Origin: Heterobilharzia americana | Lineage: Eukaryota; Platyhelminthes; Trematoda; Strigeidida; Schistosomatidae | NCBI GenBank assembly: GCA_944470555.2 | Contig: OX104130.1 | Span: forward strand, 76,017,160-76,081,159 | DNA: 64,000 nt | Reading direction: 5' to 3' | Part shown: positions 35,827-47,800 of the stretch, piece by piece | How the letters are laid out: every line of letters begins with the position of its first letter | Numbering within the stretch: position 1 is the stretch's first letter | Program-made: the position numbers and the translations under genes | Notes under the pieces: model-generated | The model's input: only the letters and a program-made list of their open reading frames with translations | Databases searched by the model: none | Told to the model about the DNA's origin: nothing

Positions 35827-38800
35827 GTAAGTTGCTGATTTGTTTCAGTGAAAACTCTTTTTTCACCACTTTTATTCTCTTTATTTAATGCAGCTTTCTT
35901 TTACCCTGTAAGCTATGAGAGCATCGCCTGAATAAGGATTCAGTGAACGTAGAAAATTGAGTTTTTAATGTCAAGCGTCAGACACATGATATTATTACCC
36001 TATGGTTATCAAAAGTCTCAAATTGTTAAGTATTGGACATCTGTTTGTGTAAAACCGATAGCTGTCCTCTTAGGCAAAAAATGCTATCCATTGGTGTGGT
36101 GAGCTGCGTTGCATGATTTCTTTCTAACTTACTGGACTGAACTTATCAGCCTGTTTTGTCTTATGTTCTTGTTAGTCAGGAAGCTTAAACCTCCGATCAA
36201 TTTTGTCTTGAAGTTATTTCATAGTGGTTAGCAGTGAAGCCTGAATCTCAGAGGGTAAAAAGCTACATGCTATAGATGAGTCCCAAGTAGAAGGAAATAT
36301 ATGTTCTATATTTCACTGACGTTTACTACTTAAATGCAATAAGTAGCACTATTCAAACATTCGTAAACGGTTTACATACGTCAAAAAAGACTGGTTTCCA
36401 TCACTTTGAATTTGAGCAATTGGGATCGAAGCGTATACTTCAGGAGTGGACACTAAACTTATCTATGGCAGTAGATAGCGAAGTTGATCTACAAGGAGAA
36501 CTTGCCTTATTTCCATTAGACAAAAGTAGTTTTTGACTCTACCACGTCAAGAAACCTTATGGTAGTTTGATTATGATGGCAGCATTGCATTAGGAACCTT
36601 CCTGTCAAATCCACACATCTACGCATTGCATATAGAAAGACACGACAGTCCTTGCTTCTTCCAAGAGCATCGAATGTCATCATTCCATCCAACCCTTCTA
36701 ATTTGTATTTAGTTTTGCATATTATCAAATCTTCTTCTACCAGGTCATTTTATTTATTAATTTTATCTTTGTTCACCTTAATACCTGTTTACTCTTGCAT
36801 CCCGTATCTTTCTGTACTACTGTGAGTAACGACAATTTGAGTCGACTCAATTTTATCCAAAAATATATCTTAGCAGCTAAACACTCTAGTGAAGAATTAG
36901 CTCAGTGCTTGGCTGTTCATAAAAGATAAAAAATATTCCAAAAACAGTCTCAATTAAAAGGCAAAGAATATTGTGGCTGCTAAAATTCTGTTGCTAAATA
37001 TGAACAGTAGGAAGGTTGATATCAACTGAAACACAGAAAACAATTCTGACTCCCCTCTCTCCTGCTTTAGCTAGAAAGTCAGATTTCCTGCAAAAAATGT
37101 ATCCGTGAAAGAGTGTAAAGACATTCAATGAATACCACTGAAAAAACGTCAAAAAACATGCATTTTTAAGTTCATGGTGATTTTATTTGCTTTAAGGTAG
37201 TATGATTCAAAGACTGAAACTGGAAACCTAGGAGCACTAGACAAGTGTTTTGTCTTACCGTGAGACTCCTCAGCATTACACACCCGTGATTGCACCAAAA
37301 GTTGAACTCGGAACCTTCAGATCTTGTGATGAATATATTAACCATTTACCCAATTTCTTACTTCTGTCATTTCACGATATAGCATGACTATCCACCGAGA
37401 TCTTCATTTGGTATCTGCTCCACTTCCGACTGAATGATCTTATAGGTCAAGGCTCTTCATTAAAACTTCGAGATATCCATTTCGAAGCATGTCACAAGTA
37501 AACACTATAGTGTAATGTAGTTTGCGGTTTATGGGGTTTTTATTTTTATATACATATGAGCTACTTATTCTGTATAAAGTAGTCTTGCTCTATAGCTTAA
37601 AATAATTTCTTAAATTTTTTTGAAACATTCAATAATTTAAAATCCGGTAGGGAAAGTATTGATAATACGAGGGAACTAGTATATTTTTCCAAACACGATA
37701 CACTATACTACCAAACCTAAGTTTATCTGGATCTTAATTAGTGCCGTTTATTGAAATCTCTCGTGTATAGTGAGTAAACGTGGTCTAACAGAGATACAGA
37801 GATATTTCCTCTCTAGACATTCACAGAAATCTATGAACACTATCAATAAATTTCGCCTTCTCTCTGATTGCAACCTAATCTTTATCTACAATGACATCAG
37901 GGAGGGTAAAATGGTCAACCTTAAAAGTGTGTTGTAAATTAGCTTCAAATTTAGTCTAAGTGATTTTAAAGATGATTTTAGCAACTACTTATGCAGGTAA
38001 TTTGTTTGGGAGAAGATTTTCTGAATCCTGTAAACGCACTTACTGTTGCCAAGTCAACTAAAGCAAGAAGGAACTCTGGCCGGGCAACGAACCAACCAAG
38101 AACCTATCACCTAACAAATATGCAGTAGAAGGGAGTGGAGATGGATTGAGCATGTACTGAGAAGACCATTCGAGGACATAACGTGCCAGTTCAGGCAATC
38201 GGGTGGAATCCAGATGGGAAACGGCGAGTTGGGCATCCGAGGCGAGAGTGAGATGGAGGCGATTGTGTGAGGAAGGAATGAGAGCTTATGGGTGATGGTG
38301 GCGCGAGGTTTAGAAGATTTCAGAGAACAGAGTGGAGTGGAGACGTGCTACTGAAGCCCTATGTTCCACTAGGAACCCAAGGTACAAATTATGACAATAA
38401 TAAGTCAACTAAAGTGACCTTAGAAGCTCATTTTTTTTCAAAAATGTGACTAAGATATCATGATTATGGTTTAGACCATAAAATAAAGAATGGCTAGGTA
38501 TGGATAGGACGAAGAACAGTAAACATTTAATGAATTTTTGCTAATAGACTTAAGGCCACAGTTTTATTTTTTTAATTGACATTTCCCATCTGCTCGAAAT
38601 CTATACTAGTCACCAAACCCCTTCACATCTTTCAGTCTCTCGGTTACTGTACCATGCTCAGGGATATTTTAGACAGTGTAACGACCTCTAAAAAATGCAG
38701 CTTATCTGGACGTCGCATAGAACTAAAAGCTTATTTATTCATGAGACAGTATCTTTCCTAATGTATCATGATTCTATTCCTGGATCACACTTGAAAATAA

Positions 38801-41800
38801 TTACTGGGAGCTTCATAAAACGCTCCAATAAAATATTCGGTCAAAATATTAGAGTACAGATTTGCTTTCGAATCTAGTGAAATATTTTTCAATCACTCTT
38901 GGCGAAACTTTACGCAGCAGTACGGACAGAATATCTTCACTCCTCCACATGCCTCTTAAATGTAAAATGAAAATTTGTTAAGTCAGATCTAGGCATCTTT
39001 TAAAAAAACTAATTTCGTAAGATTTCTGTTCTGTTTTTCAACCAGTATTTGTCAGGAGTTCTTACTGTTACGGTTTTTAGGCCTAAACTATTTGTAATCA
39101 AATTAGATGTTTGCAAAATAACGCAGTCCGTGGAGAGAAATCTCACCATGATTTTCTAAGGCATAATGTGGTCAGCTCGACACCACAGTTGGTGTCGAGT
39201 GCCAGTGCGAGGCTGCACGTAGCAATACCAGTAGTTCTAGGCCACTCACACCAAATAGTAAACATGCAGTTTGATTCTGGACATGACCAGTCAGCTCGAG
39301 TAGGTATTCAGAATCCCAGTGGTTTGAACAATTCCGTTTTCTGAGTTGAATCAAGCCCAATACACCACTGATGAACCCGCACTCCAGACGAGCAAAACAT
39401 CTATCCACTTTTTAGGTTGCCTTGCTCTGGGAAGTGAGCACTCTTAATCGGTGTAAGTGGCCTAGAACTACTCACATCAGAACCAGTCACCAAGAAAAGA
39501 TTACATTGTTCTGTTCGATGCTTAATAGGCTTTTAGTCTGTTTAGTTACCCTCAGAGGATGACTCAAGGAATAGGAGTGACAATAGCAACTCTATAAATC
39601 GTTCCAAATATACTCTATTCTTCGTCAAAATAAGATTTGTTATCAAGTAAACAATCGTCATGTATGAAACACACTAAAGTGGCCATGATATTTACCCTCT
39701 AAAGCTCAGGACAGTGTCCAGGTTAACCACAAATAATGTCAACAACTCTAAAGCGTAATGAAAACATTACATGGTAGGAGCTCACTAATACGAGCCAGAT
39801 ATCACGGTTTCATATATATCATCCATCTCATGACCGCATCAAACATCTACAGGAATCTTTTATTGGATCAAAATGCGTATCTTTGGAAATATAGCATACT
39901 AAAGCGTACTTTATAACATTGAAGAGTAACTGCCGTCAGCGAATTTTGCAAACTCTCCAAGGGATATTTCCATCTGATTCAAAGCAAATTAAGTTGAAAC
40001 CTCACAAAATGAGAAAATAGTTGAGTTTGCCACATTTCCTAAGGTATCTCAGGACTAGGTCATGCAAACAGCAGTCAAAACTATAGGATATAGTGCCGTT
40101 GATAACTGTAAAACCATGGAAGACTGACATTACTTTAGTCGGACAAGTGAAAGTCATATCTTATGACAATTTGTTACTGACATCAATATCTTTTCCTCCT
40201 TATTATTTTCACTGTATATGAAGGAAGATTAGGTAATCTGGAGAATTTTAGCCGGAGATAAAACGACCGACAATAGTCAGTTTACCAAAGCACTTAAACT
40301 GTTTAAACTATTCCCCCAACTCTACGAGTCTTCTTCTACGACATCCTTATGCTCTTTCTGTTACAAAACTTGATAAGAACACCAATAAGTTGAGTTGTTA
40401 CTTCAGCTTATATATGAGCTAGCGATATACGAAGAGAAGATTGATTTATTAGCTTACAATGTGAAATTTGATCGGCTAATTCAATCAACTAACTTTGAGT
40501 CTTGGATTAACAAACTAATTAACCCACCAAAACAGAGTAAACGGTGAAAAATAGTTACACATTTCACATACTTGAACACTGTCTAGCTATTAGAATCACT
40601 CAGAATAGGCCTATCTTGTTGCTGACATCAGTTAATCTCAAATCAATATTCCTTTTACATTCAGTTATTATTTCTAGCCATTATTTTTATAATTTATTAT
40701 TAATTTTTAATTAAAATCTGTAAGTTTTTCAAGAATAACTTAGTAAAATACAGTCAACAAGTAACTGACGCAATAATCCATATGGTTCAGTGCATATCAG
40801 ATTAATTTTTTTTGTTTCTCGCTCATTAACTTAATCCCAGATCGATTTTAGTAGAGAGTTACGCATACGATAAGTGCAAATGTTATGAAGTTCGAGGGAT
40901 TTTCGAATTAATGATATACTGAGATTTGATTAATTTACCAAGTGTATTGTGATGATCATCACAAATTACTAACTCCATAGACATTAGAGCAATAAAAAGT
41001 CAGAAGTTATGCTTACTTCCCTGAAGCTTAAGCATACTTCTCCACAGTTCAAGAAATGATAAATTAGGAACTAAATAAACCTTTGAACTAAGTGCTGATA
41101 GTAAACTGTCCAAAATCATTATGGCATGTTATGTAATACAAGAACAACTGGTTCGTGCATACTTACTTATTGAAAGAGTACTCTAGGCAGGATTTATCTT
41201 ATTCATAAAGGCCACTTCACCCATAGTCTCAATCCATGTGGAAGCTGTAAAATGATATCATTCCAATCAATTGTTTCTACCTCACATTTGATAATAAATA
41301 CTTATGAATACATTTCTGGTCTAAATAAAAGACTAAACTCAACAAAAGATATACTCTTTCAGAGAAATGAAATTGTTTATCATAACGATTCTAACCAATT
41401 TCCAATCCAACAGATTTGATTAGCTCTCAGGTTACGTGAAACAAAAGGTAGAAATAGAGATGAATCATAACTCTTCAAGAGAAACTACAGTTCACTGATT
41501 CGAGATCTTATCACAACATGGATCACAAACAGAAGTCACTTTCCAAGTTGTTGATTGCGCTACATCGTCAGCTAAAGAAGTTGAAAATATAAAGCATTGG
41601 ATTCTGATCCAGTGGCTCAATGGTAACGCGCTGGCCGCGGAACTTGAAGGTTGTGGGTTCGATCCCTGGCGGGGTCGTGGGTGTGCACTGCTGAGTCCCA
41701 TACTAGGACGAAACAGCTGTCCAGTGCTCTCAGGCTTCCTTTGTTCCTCCAACTGATATCAGTCTAAGATGAATAACAACTTGAAATATTTCCAAATCTC

Positions 41801-44800
41801 TACAACCCCCTCAGAAGTAAATTTTAACGAAGCTATAAGTATATTGAAACTTCATGTATTTTTGTTTCAGTCACAAGAAATTGATGAATAACTAACTATC
41901 TTGACGCCCGAAATGTATTCAGGCTTTTGCTACAAGGACAAGTACAGTGTCTTCTAAACGTAACTACAAAAAGAGCCTTTTCAGTATACAAGTTTCATTA
42001 ATACAAAAGGTTTGTATCATCTCACAATAGACCGTTTTTCTTTCTTACCTTCCCCAGAGTGAGGATGAAAACGCTGAAAATGAACCCATTGAAACATCTA
42101 AACCAAGCTTAGAAGGTCAAGCTGATCAAGCAAAACAACAGCCACAGCCGCCAGCATCACCTTCAGCACCGCCGTCTACTAAGCGACGACCCACCAGTAA
42201 ACCAGCAGACAGTTTTAAACAAAACAAGGAACATATACCTCATCATGACACACATAAACAAAAACAACAACTAGAAAAACATCAGGAGAAATCTCAAAAG
42301 CCATCGAAAGGTGAACAACATAGTGAAGGCCGTAAAGGAAAGGATTCAATAGTTGGTGAAAGCCAACAATACAAGAAACCAGCCAGTAAATCTTATCCTC
42401 AAAGTCAGTCAGATAATGATCATAAAAATGAAAATAAGGCCTACCATCACCATTATGAAGGAAGTGAAGAACGTCATCCTGATGATAATAGTGAACATGA
42501 AGAGAATTCCAGAAAAGCTAATAAAAATGTCATTTCACCAGTGAGATTTGTTTCTGGTAGTGAAAAGTATACTTCATCTAAATGTGAAAAAACAAAACGC
42601 CTAAAAGTCCCACCATGAGTGAGGAATCAATGGAAAAGATAAAGGAGGAGATAGAGATCAAGGTACTTAAAGATTTACAAAAGATGGGTTTAGATATGAA
42701 GAAACCTGGTCAGTCAAAATATGCTGAAAATCAAAAGGCATCACCTTCATCTCCTTATTTTTCTGTTCCGAATCCCGATGAGAAGGAGAGAGAACATTAT
42801 GAGGCTAGCAAAGCGAAGGACTTGAGTAGATTTCATAAGCGAGATCTTGAAAGAAAGTTATATCATCTTAGACATCATCGTGAGCGTAAGTTCATTAAGT
42901 GTTAAAATTTCAGTAGAATACTTAACGTCAAATATTGTCAAATTCCTTAGAAGTTTACTTATTTAGATCTAGGGATTAGTTCACGTTTCTGTCTATTCAC
43001 TTTTCATATCATCCAGTTCAGTGTTGGTCAGGATACCTTCAAATAATTAAGTTTTGAGAGATTCTCTAATTCTCAATCTATGAAGTATATTCAACAGTGA
43101 TCTGCTGCATATTAGCTGATATTATTCTTTAAATCGAATGTGAAGTTTAGACCTATATCTACAATTTTGTAGATAACGAAGAAACTACTTCTACTTGGAC
43201 TTGAACCTTTATTGAAAGCTGTTAGAGATCCATAGCAATTATTCTATAAACTCAATAGAAGTACTATGAATTCTGTCACTGTCTTGCACTATAATACTAT
43301 TTCCAGTCTAGACGAAAGTGTTAAGTGTATTCATTGTGCTTTCCTAGATTGCATTTCTGAATTTGACTGTATCGCTAAACCACTCATGATGAAGAAGCTT
43401 GTCGTAGTATGCACTGAACTCTCAATCACATATTGGCCACATACTTGTTTTTCTTAAAGGAAACAGTCTACTGTTTACAGAGAGAAGTACTTCACTTCCT
43501 TACTTACCGAAGCTTATTTGCTTCAAGAAGGTATACTTTCTCCATTTATCTTGTGTTTCTTTTATTTTATTATTGCTATAACTAAATTCGTTAAGTATGC
43601 TGAGAACATGAATTTTTTTGGCAGTTATTTCTCAATTAGATTGTTCTTAAATGAATAGTTTTCTTAACTAAAATTTGACCTGTGGTTTTATTTGAATGGT
43701 CTGAAGATAAGTTCATCTAAATATCAGAATGTTAATTTCAATCCCATAATTCTTGATGATACTAATAAGAAAAACAAATTGAATATTATATTCCTTGGAT
43801 AATATTTTTCTACTGATCTTTCCCTGATCATCTCATATTTTGTTGACTTGAAAAAGAAATTTTCGTCTAATGTATTACGTAAGGAAGTTGAGACCATCTA
43901 GCTTAAGTCTCCCTTTACTTCTCCAATTTATTGATTTCCGGGTTTTACCTATTCTTTTTTATCAGTTCTTATTAGTTTTTACTGGTCTATTAAAAAATGG
44001 ACTATATTGATATCGCGTAGGGTTTGAAAGTTAACAGTAGAGTTAGTGTCTCTAGGTTAACTGACAGATACTACACCCGACAGATATTTGATTTCATTCA
44101 AGCAACTAACTATACTTGTTTTAGCAGAAACTGAGAATGCTTGTATATATTCACCTATCCGAAGCAACGTCCACAACTTCCATTTTTTTCAGTGAACAAT
44201 AGAAGGCTTTAATGATCACTGTGTACGATCTAGTTTCATACATTCAGTCTTATGTATTGAAGACATTTTCACGGTTCACATATCTCGTTGATTTCAGCAG
44301 TAGAAGAAAAAGAGAAAGTACTACTTCATGTAAGTTTCAAATGAAAAAAATTGCATGACCTTCCCAGAAGTGTTGTATATAGCATCAAAACACTTCGTTC
44401 AAATTACTTACAGCTTTATGTCTCAAAACTTCAATCTTCAACAGAAGAGATGGAAGATGAAGTGACCTTCATAAATCCTTTTTATCAAGAATACGTTAGA
44501 AACATCATCTTGTTTTGAACACACCTATGAACTTTATTTTAGTTAATACGCTTCATCGATTGTTAGTTTAGAGTAAGATATATAATTATCGAGTTGTAAA
44601 TGATATGATGGTGAGGTATGGATGTTTATTAATTGAAATTCTCAAGTAGCCATTCCGAAATCAGAGTTCAGTACTGAAATCAAAATAAGATCTCATTCTA
44701 CGGTAAAATATTAAGAAGATATCTAGATGGTCAAGTCATTTTTCACACATGTGACTAGCAAGCTATCTTGTGTAATTTAACTTACTTCCCACTATCTTGA

Positions 44801-47800
44801 CCAATTCATTAAAAACACTTTGACTTCTTACAAATGAATTCCGACATCTAGATCTTGGATTCATTCTACATACTACCGAATATAATTGGATATCAAATCC
44901 GACAGGTATCCGCATCTAAGCATTGATAGGTTTTATGGGAAGACTACGATAATTGATAGTTTTTTTTCATATAATATCCTAGAGTTTGCTGTATCATTAA
45001 CCTTACAACTCACAATAACACATAGATCCCTCTACAAAGTATTCATGGACAAAGGCATTGAATCGAAAAAAGTGTGCTAAATATCATTACAAATGAATTG
45101 TACTATGATATCTTTACTGCTACATATCTTGAATAAACACCCATTTTAATATTTAATTGATGTATGTGGACCAACTTGAAAATTTATTTTCACCGCTATG
45201 ACTGCGCATGCATCGCGTGAAGATGAGTGACTTTCACTTGTTTCACAAGTACTTTTATATGATTTATTCTGTCGACCAGACGAAGAAACTGATTTATCAG
45301 TCTAATGAAGACTAATCGTACACACAAATACACGGTTTCATTTAGTAATCATAGTGAGGTTATGTAACAAACTCCAATAAAATCATGTTGTTCTCAATGG
45401 ATAGTTAGTTTAACAGAAACCTAGAAATAGTACTACCATATTATGATCGCAATAAAGCTGGTTTAAAATCGACAAGTCTAGAGACCATTTTTCTGTAGAT
45501 ATTAAGATATCTACTATAGTTTATCTGAGACACTATGAAGAATTTCAATAACCTATCAGAGTGCAATAACACTGTTCAGCATCCCACACTGTCTCATTTA
45601 CTGCATGGCTGTAGGAGAAGACCACTGAAGATGCAAGATAAACAAAATTGTAACACACAGTGATATAGTATTATTTACTTGGTGATGACGTTTCGAGCAT
45701 AAATTATCAATGCTCATAAACATATCGATGTAATCACACTCCACTTTCGAAATCTGACATTCATAGCCATGTTACTCCAAATTATTTGTTTTTAGTGGTA
45801 GTAAAATTTCTCACATCTCTGGCAAAGGTGTTGTATCACTTCTGTTACATGTGTTGGGTGCTGATTTGATGAACAAAGATTCAGTAATCAATCTGTCTCT
45901 CACCACTTAGTTATATTCGACTTATCTCACCCTATTTTGTGGTTGTGTGTTAGTGCGTGCATTGCAATAGCAGAGTGTTTTTCTAGATTATTGATCTTAT
46001 TCAGGTCTGTCATTCTTTACATGACTAAATTCCTGTTCAGCTATTCTAACTGACCCCGACCAGCCGAGCTAGTTTGACCTGTGTACTTCACCTCATAGTC
46101 ATTACATGAAATTCGATAGATTAGATAATTCTGTTTAGCTGGTTCTATCGTATCACTAAGCTAGCCAACAAAGCTTATCTCTGAGTGAGTTTGTGGGTTT
46201 AAATTCCACTCTAATTCCAGGTTTGTTGAGGATTTTATGTAAAGTTTCTGATGTACCTTCCTTATAGGGTAACACAATGGAGGCTGTGAACTCCTTTCTA
46301 CTCATGTTGTCGTTATTTTTCGTACTCATGTTACCCTTATCATTTCGTCTCTTATGTTTTCCTATGAATTTCTTGATAAACTGTGAAAGATAATTATTAA
46401 CTAGTAGCACTTCTTCTATGTGCTTCAATTCCTTGTTTAGGTCCTTGCAGTGACTAGTCACTTTACTAGCTCTATCACTTAGATATTTGACCAAGCCTGC
46501 CTTAACTGACATTGGATGGGATGTGTCGCCTTTCCGTAGACCGTAGTATCCAAATCACAGTCTGTTCTTCGTTTTATCTTGTAGTTCAACATAGGTAACC
46601 CCTTTTGTTAATTTCCTACCTCGTAAGTAAATTGGAATGCACCCACTACTGAGTTTATATGTTTGAGTAATTTGTCAATATGTTCCGATTTGAAAAAAGT
46701 AAGTGTGTCATCCACATATCGTCACCCTATCCTACGTGCAGGATTAAACGTTTGTAACTTCATTTTTTCCCAACTATTCATAAACATATCCGCTACGATT
46801 AAGGATATTGGCAATCCCACTGCTACTTCTTCTGTTTGTCTATATATTTCATCCTAAAACTTGAAGATTGTGGAAGTCAGATACAAATGTACGCCTAATA
46901 TGATCCCATCAACCTATAGCTTAGTTCGGTAAGTTCTGAGTCAGTATTTATTTGATTTCTGATTGCCTCCAGGACTATATTGATTGGTATTTTAGTATAA
47001 GGACTTGTTACATCGGAACTAACCATTTTCTCATCCTCTTCTACATGTAGGTCATAAAGCCTTAGTTATAACTCACAAGAGATTACTAGTCTAGAGTTTA
47101 AACGGTTCCCAACAGGACACAATATCTATACTAATTACTTTGCTGGTTCATATGTTGGGACTAAGGTTTTTCAACTTTGAAAGCCACTGAAATATTCCTC
47201 TCACTTATTGATATCACAAATTGAACAATGTTAAAGGTGGATAAGGAAAGTCAGTCGATGAAGGATTACAGCCTCATCAAAATAATGTGAGCATGATTAT
47301 CCTTTGTCTATCTGAGCCAGCAACACCAGCTGAAACACAATTAAAGCTAATTTGGTAAATAGCTAAAGTGTGACATGTCATTAGTTCTAAAAGTTCCTCA
47401 TTTTTTATCTTAGCAAGGTAAATAAGTTTAGGCTGTTTGACATTACAATGTAGTCATTATGATAGGAATGAATGGCTGAAGGGACTTGATAACATGAATT
47501 AATTTCAACCCTGGTGGCCCAGATGCAAATAATCTTTATCATATTCATACTACTACTGTAGTGGGAGATGCAAATCAAAGTGGATATAAGTAGTATGTGT
47601 CGAGAGTGCGGCAGAAATCATAGGCAATTACCAGCAACGGGTAAACATTCTACTTCAAGAAACGCAAGGCGTATCTGCAACTTCTACGGGACTGATGTCC
47701 CACCTGAGATTCGAACCGGTACTACCCAGGGATATAGTTCATGACCTTACCGCTGAGCTGTTTGCATCGATGCCTCAACACATACTACTTATATCCATTC

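Larger units (their letters stand above)
35827..42057 (+). other. Intron 1 of the antistasin-domain gene
   Basis: It runs from GTAAGT to a pyrimidine-rich acceptor (TTTCTTACCTTCCCCAG). It carries a hammerhead SINE (37.2-37.5 kb, minus), an RTE-A 3' end (38064-38401), a 10-bp perfect hairpin (39176-39199) and another hammerhead SINE (41605-41815). Confidence 0.8.

Noticed and set aside
39111..39408. Overlapping 77- and 78-residue ORFs on opposite strands
   Set aside because: No recognisable domain, located in an intron, and typical of chance ORFs in locally GC-richer sequence.
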